Below, piece by piece: positions 1-8,720 of a DNA stretch of 64,000 bases (the stretch's first letter is position 1; the number at the start of each line of letters is the position of its first letter). The notes beneath the pieces are model-generated. The model made no database searches. It saw only the letters and a list, made by a program, of their open reading frames with translations, and was not told the origin of the DNA. The position numbers and the translations under genes are program-made. The DNA is from Paramesorhizobium endophyticum (GTDB lineage: Bacteria; Pseudomonadota; Alphaproteobacteria; Rhizobiales; Rhizobiaceae): positions 1 to 64,000 of the forward strand of contig NZ_BMHH01000004.1 of the NCBI RefSeq assembly GCF_014640615.1, read 5' to 3'.

Positions 1-153
1 TGGAATCAGAATTCCGCAGCCAGGGGAATCCTCAATACGATTCCGCGTTCAACGGACACGCTCTAGTTTGGGAGAGACGCCACGATCTCGTTCCTGTAGC
101 ATGCGGATGTCCTGTTCTATGGAATGAGGAGAGTTTGCGAAGCCAGCGGAGTT

Positions 154-741
154 TTAGGCCATGTTTTCCGGCGGTGGCGGATCGACTTCCTCAGGAGAAG
201 CATTCACAAGCCAGGCGATCTCCTTGATGATCCGGGCGCGTTCATTAGGCTGCCATGAGTGGTAATCGAGGGTTTCCAGCAGTTTCAGGCCCTCCAGCGC
301 CAGATAGGCGAGCAATGCGCCCCGCGGACTGGCCGCAGTTTCGGAAATCCGCTCGATAACCGTCTTCTGGTTCTTCTGAATCGTCTTGCGCAATTCCGCA
401 TCCTGCGCCAGGGCGGCGCAAAGATTGAGCGCTACCGACCGGAATTCATCCGGGAAGGGGTGCGAGGCAGCGGCGATCCGGCCTCGGATGACGGCACTCG
501 GCCCTTCGCCGAAGGCTTGGACCGCCGCCTCGTTGAAGGCATTGTCGGCACCGACCGCGCGCTCCACCACCGCCGCTATCAGCTCACGCTTTGATTTATA
601 GTCATAGAGGACGGTTGCCTTGCTGACACTTGCCTCCATAGCAACGGCATCGAGCGTCAACCGTGCGGCCCCGTCCCGGGCCACAACGGTTTCGGCAGCA
701 TTCAAAATGGCTTCGCGATCGATGGTGCGTTTCCGGCCCAT
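154..741 (-). CDS. TetR/AcrR family transcriptional regulator
   Basis: The predicted protein has 195 residues, the usual size for TetR regulators. The N-terminus (MGRKRTIDREAILNAA, then a helix-turn-helix around residues 25-50 with the motif SVSKATVLYDYKSKRELI) is the classic TetR DNA-binding domain; the C-terminal ligand-binding half is helical and not specific. The ATG at 741 is preferred because homology starts at MGRKR; a TTG four codons upstream is possible. It is transcribed away from nothing obvious and lies immediately downstream of the broken btuB-like gene on the same strand, so its target is unclear. The ligand cannot be predicted from sequence. Confidence 0.85.
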   Translation of the reverse strand: MGRKRTIDREAILNAAETVVARDGAARLTLDAVAMEASVSKATVLYDYKSKRELIAAVVERAVGADNAFNEAAVQAFGEGPSAVIRGRIAAASHPFPDEFRSVALNLCAALAQDAELRKTIQKNQKTVIERISETAASPRGALLAYLALEGLKLLETLDYHSWQPNERARIIKEIAWLVNASPEEVDPPPPENMA

Positions 742-828
742 GGGAATATCCAATTAATTTCCGACCGGATGGTTATTAATTGTTGCGATTTAATAGGTCA
801 AGCCGCTTCAACCAACGCATTCCCTATA

Positions 829-2735
829 TCAGAAGGTCGCCTTCAAGCCGGAGAAGGCCGTCAGACCCGGCGTGTTGAAACCATAGACCTCCTGGTAATC
901 GCGGTCGAAGAGGTTGTCGATCCGGCCGAATATCTCGACCGTCTCGTTGACCTTGAAGCTGCCGCCCACATTGATCACCGTGTAGCTCCCGAGCGTAACG
1001 AGCGGCGGCAAGGTGCTTGCGTAGACGCTGTCCACCATCTTGCCGTTGAGCACCGCCTCGGCAAAGACGCGCGCCCGGTTTTCATAAAATACATAAGCCG
1101 CATTCAGCGAACCCGTGTGGCGCGGACGGCGCACTTCGGCAAGGCGCGGGCCGCCGTCCACCGTCTGCTCCGTCGCATCGGTATAAGTATAGGTGCCCGT
1201 CATCGTGAGGCCGTTGAAGAAATCGACGGTTGCGGAAACCTCGACGCCCTGGCGGCGGCTTTCGCCATCGCGGTTGACAGGCGACGACGTGAAGTCCGGG
1301 TTGTAGACCGTGGCAATCTCATTCTCGAGGTTCTGGTGGAAATAAGTAACGTCGACGATGAGACCATTGCCGAAGAAACTTTTCTCCACGCCGACATCCC
1401 AGCCGAGACCTTCCTCTGGTTTCAGGTTCGAATTGCCCTTGAACGTGCCGGGAATATAACCGAACTGCTCGTAAAAAGTCGGGTTGGTCACGGCGGTACC
1501 AACGGACGCATGTAGCCGCGTCTCGGTATTCGGAATCTGCCAGGCGGTGCTGACCGTCCAGGTCGCGCATCGTAGAAGGCATCGTTCCAATCGCGCCGGA
1601 CGCCGGCATTGAGATAGAATTGCTCGAAGAACTCTCCGCGATATTCGCCGGCCAGCGAATGGGCGTTGCGGCTGAAGGTCTCGGTAAGATGGGAGGGCGA
1701 GAAGGTCTCGCGCTGCCATTCATAGCCGGCGGTCAGTTGGTGGACCTGGTTTTCCAGGTCGTCATAACGATAGGAAGCCCGATAGTCGGCATTGTAGCGG
1801 TTGCCGTCGTTCCAACTGTCACCGAACGCGCTGGAATGATTGAAACGGTAAATGTCATTACCGGAGAAGCGTACCTTCTGCGTCAATGCACCGTCGAGCG
1901 CGGTGTTGATGATACCGATCGAGCCGAAGAACTCCCGGCTCTTCGCATAATCGTCGGCATCATAGGCCATTGCGGTGGCATTGTCCTGCGGATCGAGGTC
2001 GCTGCGGCGGTTCACATAGCGCAGCGTGCCGTCAATCGCCGTGTTGGGTGAGACGTCCACGGTGAACTTGCCGTTGAACGTGCCGTTGCGGTCGCCATCG
2101 TCTTCCGAACCGGTCTGCGAGATATTGAAGCCGCCCATGCGCGGCAGGGTGCCGGAGAGCGCATAATCGAAATTCTCGCCGCCCCCACGGGTGGAGAGCG
2201 CTCCCATCACCGTGCCATCGCTGCCGATTTCGGTGCGTGCCGTCGACTTTACCGCATTGCGGTTACCCTTCCTGGTGGTGATGTTGATGACGCCCGACAT
2301 GGCATTGGCGCCCCAAAAGGTACTTTGGGGGCCACGCAGGATTTCGATGCGTTCGATGTCGTCGTCGGCCAAGCTTCCGAAGTCGAATTCGCCCTCGCCA
2401 TTGTCGTTGGCCTTTACGCCGTCGATCACGACGAGCACGTGATTGGCCTCCGCGCCGCGTACGCGCACCTGCGTCAAGCCGCCAAGGGAGCCCGTTCGCG
2501 ATACGGCAAAGCCCGGTACGAGCCGCAATGCATCCGCAACGTAGCGAATCTGGTTCTTCTCCATCTCCTCGCCGGTAATGACGGTTACGGCGCGGCTGGA
2601 TTTCTTGAGTTCCACCGAAGTCAGCCCCTCGGTGATCACGATTTCATCGAGCTCGATCACGCCTTGGTCCTGCGCAAGGACGGGCTGACAATATGCGATA
2701 GCGAGCAGGGAGCACCCTGCCAGACAAGTCTTCAT
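829..2735 (-). pseudogene. btuB: btuB-like TonB-dependent vitamin B12 receptor, frameshifted
   Basis: Outer-membrane TonB-dependent receptor, probably for cobalamin. The start codon at 2735 begins a signal peptide (MKTCLAGCSLLAIAYCQPVLAQ region) preceded by a GGGGGAAAG Shine-Dalgarno stretch. A TonB-box-like segment (DEIVITEG), a plug domain (VRVRGAEANHVLVVIDGVKAND, then ERIEILRGPQS) and beta-barrel repeats follow. The reading frame changes at about 1562-1568: upstream it reads RRDWNDAFYDA, downstream TWTVSTAWQIPNTETRL in another frame. Both halves match BtuB-type receptors without a gap, so a single missing base explains the break. The barrel ends in Phe (GLKATF), as outer-membrane proteins do. 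A cobalamin riboswitch precedes the gene, supporting the substrate. It is either a recent pseudogene or a sequencing error. Confidence 0.85.
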
Positions 2736-2905
2736 CTTTCCCCCACGGCAGGGCGTGCCTGCACGGTTTTTCACCGCGGGTGAGGGAGGTTCAGGACAAG
2801 CAGGCGCTCTCGCGAACCGTCCGCTGACGCGGCGACATCTTCGACAATGTCACCGCTACGGACGGCCGCGCCCGGACACTCCCCGTATCCTGGCATGGGT
2901 GACCG

Positions 2906-3083
2906 GCACAGGCAGGTCTCCTGACTTCCGCGTCATCGCTCTCCCCGCCTTCCCGCGCTTTCACGCAGTGGCATCTTGAGGCAAGCTCGGCGGTTACAGT
3001 TGCGGGGGCAGTCCCGGTCTCGGTCCCTGATGGGGAGTCCTCACCGTGTTCCCTTTTCATCCGTCATGCTGACGGAACCTGTT
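2906..3083 (-). ncRNA. Cobalamin (AdoCbl) riboswitch upstream of btuB
   Basis: Read on the minus strand, the segment contains the conserved pieces of the cobalamin riboswitch in order: a P1 strand (ACAGG at about 3079-3083), a GGGAACACGGTGAGGACTCC-type element, the CCCCCGCAACTGTAA core, the GCCACTG element, and the B12 box AGTCAGGAGACCTGCC at 2911-2926 followed by CCTGT that can close P1. Between it and the btuB start a CCGTCCG/CGGACGG stem (about 2815-2870) is a candidate expression platform. In this family, adenosylcobalamin binding lowers expression of B12 uptake genes. Confidence 0.93.
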
Positions 3084-3095
3084 CCGCATGCTCAG

Positions 3096-3124
3096 CTTAT
3101 CCGACGGTGGGGGAGGGCGGTCAA
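3096..3124 (-). promoter_or_regulatory. Sigma-70-type promoter for the riboswitch/btuB transcript
   Basis: On the minus strand TTGACC (3119-3124) is followed after exactly 17 bases by GATAAG (3096-3101). The predicted start, near 3089, falls just upstream of riboswitch helix P1. Spacing and position make this a convincing housekeeping promoter. Confidence 0.6.
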
Positions 3125-3354
3125 GGGGTTTTCAATTGCTCGGGCCGCACGATCGATGCTGGTGTGCCGCTGGCGGCGACCTCAGGCTTTCGTTCTCAAT
3201 CCGGGGCGATCCCGCCACGCTGGTTCAAAGCGCCGGGTCGCGCGGGACCCGACGCAATTGGTACCGGATCGGATGTCAGGGACGTTTGCCGAACTCGGCT
3301 GTCGCCACGGTCCAGGTTCTTGCCTGTTCGCTCAGCGAGAAGCCAAGGCCGGTG

Positions 3355-3580
3355 CTCGGCAACGCTGGTCAGCATTTCACCCGACGCGATGGGAGTATCG
3401 AACTGCGCCGCAAGCACCGCATGGCCTTCCGCGTCATAGGCGTCGAGCGGCTCTTCGATCCAGAAGAGGTTCCGTCATGGGCTTCTGCCGGCCGGTCAGC
3501 ACCTTCGCGTCGCTTATCGCCGTCTTGAGCGGCAGGATGACGTGAGAAATTTTGACGTAAGCGATCGTGTCCGTGGTTGC
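3355..3580 (-). pseudogene. Remnant of an enolase-superfamily sugar-acid dehydratase (talarate/galactarate dehydratase-like), internal deletion
   Basis: On the minus strand the segment starts with TIAYVKISHVILPLKT followed by ISDAKVLTGRQKPMTE, the N-terminal capping domain of the L-talarate/galactarate dehydratase group. At about 3465 it jumps, with a frame change, to WIEEPLDAYDAEGHAV and FDTPIASGEMLTSVAEH, which in intact enzymes lie some 200 residues later in the barrel (metal-ligand Glu in IEEP, and SGEML). After SVAEH the similarity stops. Roughly the middle half and the last quarter of the enzyme are gone, and no proper start codon was found. It follows the binding-protein remnant upstream, so the two may once have formed one uptake and catabolism operon. 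Confidence 0.7.
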
Positions 3581-3719
3581 CTCGCCTGCCGAGAGGCCAC
3601 ACTGAAGGGCCATTGCCGCGACGAGGCGGGGCCGTTCGATCAGTTTCGACATGAATCTTCTCCAGTATCTTCGGTTGATATGATCGGCCAGCATGCATTA
3701 CGCAGGCCGGCCCGGTGCG

Positions 3720-4248
3720 TCAGCCTGCAATATCCTTCTGGATGTCCTCAAAGAACATCTCGCGCCAGTCGGCCGGCGCAGTGCTGATCATGCCCGCCTT
3801 GTGCATGTACTGCCATACCGGCAGCGCGCCCGAGGGATCGGTTGAGAATACCGTTCCCTTTCCGTTGAGGACGGAGAGGACCTCTTCCTCGGTGATGGGA
3901 TCGCCGCTGGTTTTGAGATATTGACGCGCAACCTCCGCCTTATTGTTGTTGATATAGGGATCGGCCTCCTGCAAGGCCGCGATCAGCGCACGGGAAGCGA
4001 CCGGATTGGCTTCGTGGACCTGTTTGGTGGTGAACAGGATGTTGGAGGCCACCGGTTTGTCGAAGAGTTCCGCATAATTCAGGATCTGGCGCACTTTCGG
4101 GTCTCGCAAGGAAACCAGGTAGTATGGCGCCGAGGAAAAGTGACTGTTGACCTCGTGGGGGACGGACTGGACCGGCGCCAAATCCGGCGATCTCGACTCC
4201 GGCCTTGAGGCCGGCAGAGATTTGCGACTTCAATTGCTCGGTGGCCAT
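3720..4248 (-). pseudogene. Remnant of a NitT/TauT (NMT1/THI5-like) ABC substrate-binding protein
   Basis: The minus-strand reading VPHEVNSHFSSAPYYLVSLRD to the C-terminus EDIQKDIAG is the second half of an SsuA/TauA-type periplasmic binding protein; EVNSHFSSAPYY is a typical hinge-region signature. The first half is missing. An ATG at 4248 opens MATEQLKSQISAGLKAGVEIA in a different frame, and a shift near 4170 would be needed to join the two. No permease or ATPase genes of this transporter type remain nearby. A copy of the ATATGATGAT box (4255-4263) lies just upstream of the ATG. Confidence 0.7.
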
Positions 4249-4301
4249 CTCTACTCATCATATGTTTACGAGGATGCTCGTAAGATGACATTTGGTTGTG
4301 G

Positions 4302-5048
4302 TTAATAGGACTCTGGCAACCGCACGCTGGAATTACGAACAAGGGCTCTGTAGCGCTTCAATCCACCCTCAAGGTGAAGGCGCATGGCTCCGCGCGCGGC
4401 TTCCGCGTCGCGGGCAAAGATCGCCGCCGCGACCTTGATATGCTCGGCGAGCAGAATATTGTCGCGGTTGGGGAGAGGATCCTGCCCACCCATGGCGCTG
4501 CGAAATTTGACGCGTGGGATCACGCGCCGGCCTATATGCTCCAAGAAGGAGCGGAAGCGGGCGTTGTTGGTGCTCGAGGCGATTGCCAGATGAAACTGGA
4601 AATCTGCGTCATCCGTGGACTTGCCCGCTTGAACGAGCTCCGAGAAATGATTGAGCCGGCTCTGAATTTCTGCCTCCTGGGCAGGGGAGCTTCTCAGTGC
4701 CGCAAGCCCTGCCGCCTCCACCTCCACGCCGATGCGCAATTCAAGTTCTTCTATAATGTCCGATATCCTGTCGCTGACGTCAGCGAAAATCGCAGGTACG
4801 GTCGAATTGGAACGGGAGGCGAGCACGAACACACCGGCCCCCTGGCGCGGCTCCACGAGCCCCTCGGCGCGCAAAGCGGCAATCGCTTCACGGACTACGG
4901 TTCGGCTGACCCCGAAACGTTGGACGAGGACAGGTTCAGTCGGAAGCTTGTCCCCTACGGCATAATCGCCATTTGCGATTTCGGCGCTAAGAGACTCGAT
5001 GACATGAGCGGCAAGGGAGCGACGCTTGCCTGATATAATTGCACTCAT
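4302..5048 (-). CDS. FadR-subfamily GntR transcriptional regulator (copy 1)
   Basis: A 248-residue regulator. A winged helix-turn-helix occupies about residues 10-75 (LPTEPVLVQRFGVSRTVVREAIAALRAEGLVEPRQGAGVFV) and an FCD ligand-binding domain fills the rest (SDIIEELELRIGVEVEAAGLAA). The ATG at 5048 is chosen over the upstream TTG because GGGTGGA lies at good spacing. It is a close paralogue of the divergent gene at 5316, with nearly the same sequence across the FCD domain. It probably senses a sugar acid or related carboxylate, as FadR/FCD regulators usually do, and controls the nearby ABC operon and itself through the ATATGATGAT boxes. Confidence 0.88.
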   Translation of the reverse strand: MSAIISGKRRSLAAHVIESLSAEIANGDYAVGDKLPTEPVLVQRFGVSRTVVREAIAALRAEGLVEPRQGAGVFVLASRSNSTVPAIFADVSDRISDIIEELELRIGVEVEAAGLAALRSSPAQEAEIQSRLNHFSELVQAGKSTDDADFQFHLAIASSTNNARFRSFLEHIGRRVIPRVKFRSAMGGQDPLPNRDNILLAEHIKVAAAIFARDAEAARGAMRLHLEGGLKRYRALVRNSSVRLPESY

Positions 5049-5315
5049 TGATCCACCCAAAATGCTATCCTTATATCATAGCTGCATATACGCACGGAGA
5101 ATACGTCCTATTTTCATATGATGATTAGATGAGGGTGGGTCTCCGCGCTTTGCTCGCATTGAGCGCTTGGATTACCCCGGTAAGACAAAACGATGATCGC
5201 AGTCTCCCTTCATGGTAATATAGTCATCATCATATAACATCCGTTAGATGTTTCCGCTTCCGCGATATTAATATGATGATTATACTGCCTGTTTTGATAA
5301 GGGAGGAAAATCATC
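5049..5315. promoter_or_regulatory. Divergent control region with repeated ATATGATGAT boxes
   Basis: The gap between the two divergent FadR-type genes is AT-rich and carries three copies of one motif: ATATGATGAT at 5116-5125, its complement at 5226-5235, and ATATGATGAT again at 5271-5280. The last abuts TATACT (5281-5286), a plausible -10 box for the rightward gene, whose Shine-Dalgarno GGGAGG is at 5301-5306. Related copies occur at 4255-4263 and, shortened, at 6073-6079, so these look like operators for one or both regulators. Confidence 0.55.
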
Positions 5316-6056
5316 ATGAACAGACCCGCGGGCGTGCGTCAAACACTCTCATCCCGGGTAGCGGACGCCCTCCGCAGCCGGATTGAAGCTGGCGAATATG
5401 CGCCGGGTGACAAGATGCCGACCGAACTGGTTCTTGTGGAAAAGTTCAGCGTCAGCCGAACCGTCATTCGCGAAGCCATCGCAGAATTGCGCGCCGATGG
5501 CCTGCTTCAATCGCGTCAGGGCGCCGGCGTCTTTGTGCTTGGTCCAAAACAGCACGCCGGGACGCTGAAGCTCTTCACGCACGCCACCGACAAGATTTCG
5601 GATATTATTGAGGAACTGGAATTGCGCATCGGGATTGAAGTCGAGGCCGCTGGGCTCGCAGCCGCTCGAAGCTCGCCGGCACAGGAGGCTGCAATCCAGG
5701 CGGAACTGTATCATTTTTCTACCCTTGTGGCCGAAGGTAAGCCGACGGACGCCGCCGATTTCCGTTTCCATGTGGCCATCGCAGCCGCTACCAACAATGC
5801 TCGATTCAAGGCTTTCCTGGAGCAGATTGGCAAGCGCATCATTCCGCGCGTCAAGTTCCGCACGGTCATGGGTGGAGTGGATCCCCTCCCAAGCCGCGAT
5901 CAAATTATCCTCGCCGAACACGCCGCCATCGCCGACGCTATTCTCGCCCAAGACCCTGACCAAGCGCGTGAGGCAATGCGCAGGCATCTGCTCACTGGAA
6001 TCATGCGCTATCGCGCTTTGACAAGGAAGGCGTCTGTCATCCTGGAGAGCCGTTGA
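5316..6056 (+). CDS. FadR-subfamily GntR transcriptional regulator (copy 2)
   Basis: A 246-residue regulator with an N-terminal winged helix (MPTELVLVEKFSVSRTVIREAIAELRADG) and a C-terminal FCD domain (ISDIIEELELRIGIEVEAAG, then RFHVAIAAATNNARFKAFLEQ). A strong ribosome-binding site supports the ATG at 5316. It diverges from, and closely resembles, the regulator at 4302-5048, so a local duplication is likely. Differences in the region before the FCD domain may give different effectors. It lies directly upstream of the ABC importer genes starting at 6212, with an ATCATAT half-box between them, and is the likely local repressor. Confidence 0.88.
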   Translation: MNRPAGVRQTLSSRVADALRSRIEAGEYAPGDKMPTELVLVEKFSVSRTVIREAIAELRADGLLQSRQGAGVFVLGPKQHAGTLKLFTHATDKISDIIEELELRIGIEVEAAGLAAARSSPAQEAAIQAELYHFSTLVAEGKPTDAADFRFHVAIAAATNNARFKAFLEQIGKRIIPRVKFRTVMGGVDPLPSRDQIILAEHAAIADAILAQDPDQAREAMRRHLLTGIMRYRALTRKASVILESR

Positions 6057-6211
6057 CATCATTTCGATATTGATCATATAACTTTTTCCAGAGAGATATT
6101 ATGAATTTGGAAAAGTGTGCCGTCTGGAGGAGACATGCGGCACATGGGAGGCGATGCGCCGGCTATGCCGGAGCCGCCTTTTTGGCATCGGTTCTCAAGG
6201 GGAGGAATACA

Positions 6212-7720
6212 ATGAGGCCAAGGTTTCTTGTCATGACAGCGGCTGTTCTGATAGCATCGGTGGCTTCGGCTGCTTATGCTCAGGGCGCCGGCAAAGAGAT
6301 CAAGATCGTCCTGCCGGAAGAGCCGAGCAATCTCGAGCCCTGTGGCACGATCATCACCAGCGTCGGCCAGATATTGAGCCAGAACGTGACGGAGCCACTG
6401 ACGGTCATCGACGCCGCGACCGGCCAGCCGATGCCGAAGCTTGCCACGGAGTGGACGCGCATCGACGATTTGACCTGGCGGTTGAAGTTGCGCGCCGGCG
6501 TCAAATTCCATGACGGTAAGGACATGAACGCCGAAGCCGTCGTCCATTCGATAAAGCGGATGACGAGCGGCGCGATCACCTGCAACAACATGGCCAAGTT
6601 CGGTGACGCCAAGTTGACGGTTACGGCGGTCGATGACCTGACCGTCGAGATCAAGTCCGACAAGCCGCAGCCGATCCTCCCGACGCTCCTCAGCGTAGTC
6701 ATGATCGTGTCGCCCGCAACCCCGGCGGACAAGGCCGTGAACGACCCGGTCGGCACCGGCCCTTACAAGCTGGCGACATTCAATCCGCAAACCGTTGTCC
6801 TCGACCGCTTTGACGGCTACTGGGGTGACAAGCCGGTGTTCGACAAGGCGACCTACGCGTGGCGACCGGAATCCTCCATCCGCGCGGCGATGGTCGAGAC
6901 GGGGGAGGCGGATCTCACGCCCTCGATCGCATTGCAGGATGCGAGCAATCCGGAAACGGACTTTTCCTATTTGAATTCCGAGACGACTGCGATCCGGATC
7001 GATACAACCCAGCCGCCGCTCAATGACGTGCGCATTCGAAAGGCGCTTAATCTGGCCATCGATTGGGAAGGTTTGAAGGGCCTGTTCGGCGACGCCACGC
7101 TGCGGGCAGCGCAGATGGTCGTTCCCGGCATCAACGGCCATGACGACGCCCTGAAGCCTTGGGAATATGATCCCGAGCAGGCCGTCGCGCTTGTGGCGGA
7201 AGCCAAGGCGGCGGGCGTTCCCGTCGATACGGAAATCAAGCTGATTGGGCGCAACGGCATCTATCCGAACGGCAGCGAGGCCATGGAAGCCATGATGACC
7301 ATGTGGCAAGCCGCCGGATTGAACGTGAAGCTGACAATGCTCGACGTCGCCGACTGGCTTCGCTATCTGCAGAAGCCTTTCCCCGCCGAGCGCGGCGCGA
7401 ATCTCGTCCAGATGATGCACGACAACAACAAGGGCGACGCGGCCTTCACCATTCCGATTTTTTATCGTTCGTCCGGCCAGTATTCGACACTGAGCGATCC
7501 GAAGATGGATGCGCAGATCGATGCGGCGCTTTCTGCTACAGGCGAGGAGCGCACCAAGGCATTCAAGGCGATCTTCGACGAAATGCGCAACGACGTCGCG
7601 CCCGATATTCCGATGTTCCATATGATTGGCTACACGCGCGTCGGCAAGCGGCTCGACTGGAAGCCGGATATCACGACCAACAGCGAAATTCCGCTGGCGA
7701 ACATTCGCCTGAAAAGCTGA
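6212..7720 (+). CDS. ABC transporter substrate-binding protein, family 5 (peptide/opine type)
   Basis: A periplasmic binding protein of 502 residues that captures substrate for the permeases encoded next. The ATG at 6212 follows GGGGAGG at ideal spacing and begins a signal peptide (MRPRFLVMTAAVLIASVASAAYAQ); an upstream in-frame ATG at 6101 lacks these features. The mature part has the SBP_bac_5 pattern: NLEPCGTIITSVGQILSQNV, then LRAGVKFHDGKDMNAEAVVHSI, then DPVGTGPYKL. The family binds di/oligopeptides, nickel, opines and oligosaccharides, so the ligand cannot be named. Being next to FadR-type regulators and a 2-hydroxyacid dehydrogenase favours a carboxylate-bearing compound over a simple peptide. 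Confidence 0.9.
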   Translation: MRPRFLVMTAAVLIASVASAAYAQGAGKEIKIVLPEEPSNLEPCGTIITSVGQILSQNVTEPLTVIDAATGQPMPKLATEWTRIDDLTWRLKLRAGVKFHDGKDMNAEAVVHSIKRMTSGAITCNNMAKFGDAKLTVTAVDDLTVEIKSDKPQPILPTLLSVVMIVSPATPADKAVNDPVGTGPYKLATFNPQTVVLDRFDGYWGDKPVFDKATYAWRPESSIRAAMVETGEADLTPSIALQDASNPETDFSYLNSETTAIRIDTTQPPLNDVRIRKALNLAIDWEGLKGLFGDATLRAAQMVVPGINGHDDALKPWEYDPEQAVALVAEAKAAGVPVDTEIKLIGRNGIYPNGSEAMEAMMTMWQAAGLNVKLTMLDVADWLRYLQKPFPAERGANLVQMMHDNNKGDAAFTIPIFYRSSGQYSTLSDPKMDAQIDAALSATGEERTKAFKAIFDEMRNDVAPDIPMFHMIGYTRVGKRLDWKPDITTNSEIPLANIRLKS

Positions 7721-7726
7721 GGAAGG

Positions 7727-7763
7727 GCCGGGCGGAGACAAGTCCCTTATCCTGTCTCCCCCG
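7727..7763 (+). terminator. Intercistronic hairpin after the binding-protein gene
   Basis: Just after the stop codon, CCGGGCGGAGACA (about 7728-7740) can pair with TGTCTCCCCCGG (about 7752-7763) around a short loop; no strong T-run follows. Such a hairpin would stabilise the upstream message or partly terminate it, giving more binding protein than permease. Confidence 0.45.
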
Positions 7764-7803
7764 GCACATCCCTCCCTCATCGATCAATCCAGGAATGATG
7801 TGA

Positions 7804-8718
7804 ATGCTGGCTTATATCGGGCGGCGCGCGTCGCATAGTATCGTTTCGGTCATAGGGCTGCTGGCGCTTGTGTTCGTTCTCACGCGCCTGACGGGCGATC
7901 CGTCCGCTCTTTATCTTCCGCTCGATTCGACGCAGGAGGCGAGGGCGGCCTTTGCTAAGCTGCATGGCTTCGACCAGCCGATCTATTGGCAATTCTGGGA
8001 GTATCTTCGCAATCTGCTGCAACTCGATTTCGGGCAATCCGTCCGGCAGAACCGGTCGGCAATGGCCGTCGCCCTGGAAGCCTTTCCGCAGACGCTGAAG
8101 TTGGCCTTCGTCGCGATGATCCTCTCCACCGTGCTCGCGGTTGTGGTCGGGGCGATTGCGGCATCGCGGCCCGGCGGCGTCTTCGACCGGTTCGTGACCG
8201 TTGTGTCACTTTCCGGCGCCAGCGCCCCGGACTTCTGGGTGGCGATCGTCGCGATCCTGGTCTTTGCCGTCGGGCTGGACCTCTTGCCGACATCAGGAAC
8301 CGGAACTCTCCTTTACTGGATCATGCCGATCTTCGTGCTGACGCTCCGCCCCTTCGGGCTCCTCGTCCAGGTCGTTCGCGGCACCATGCTCGGCGCGCTC
8401 GCATCCCCTTATATCAAGACCGCGAAAGCCAAGGGCGTTTCTCGCTACAGGATCATCTTCGGGCATGCGCTGCGCAACTCGCTTCTCCCGGTTATAACCG
8501 TCGCCGGCGATCTCGCCACGAGCCTCGTCAACGGCGCGGTCGTCGTGGAAAGCATCTTTGGCTGGCCCGGCATCGGCAAGCTGATGATCGACGCCATCAT
8601 CCAGCGCGATTTCGCCGTGGTTCAGTCGACCATCCTTGTCACCGCGACGGCCATCTTCATCCTGAACATCATCATCGATCTTCTCTATGCGGCGCTCGAT
8701 CCGCGGATTCGGTACTAG
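7804..8718 (+). CDS. ABC transporter permease, DppB type
   Basis: An inner-membrane permease of 304 residues with six predicted membrane segments. It opens with the family pattern (MLAYIGRRASHSIVSVIGLLALVFVLTRLTGDPS) and has the EAA-loop region TAKAKGVSRYRIIFGHALRN, where the ATPase docks, ending VNGAVVVESIFGWPGIGKLM and LDPRIRY. It follows the binding protein by 83 bases and precedes its partner permease by two bases, so the genes are co-transcribed. Confidence 0.92.
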   Translation: MLAYIGRRASHSIVSVIGLLALVFVLTRLTGDPSALYLPLDSTQEARAAFAKLHGFDQPIYWQFWEYLRNLLQLDFGQSVRQNRSAMAVALEAFPQTLKLAFVAMILSTVLAVVVGAIAASRPGGVFDRFVTVVSLSGASAPDFWVAIVAILVFAVGLDLLPTSGTGTLLYWIMPIFVLTLRPFGLLVQVVRGTMLGALASPYIKTAKAKGVSRYRIIFGHALRNSLLPVITVAGDLATSLVNGAVVVESIFGWPGIGKLMIDAIIQRDFAVVQSTILVTATAIFILNIIIDLLYAALDPRIRY

Positions 8719-8720
8719 CC

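Noticed and set aside
1-153. Possible gene end at the left edge
   Set aside because: The first 153 bases contain no frame with recognisable similarity and no clear terminator; nothing could be supported.
6074-7780. A 568-codon minus-strand open frame
   Set aside because: Antisense to the binding-protein gene at 6212-7720, which has a signal peptide and family motifs.
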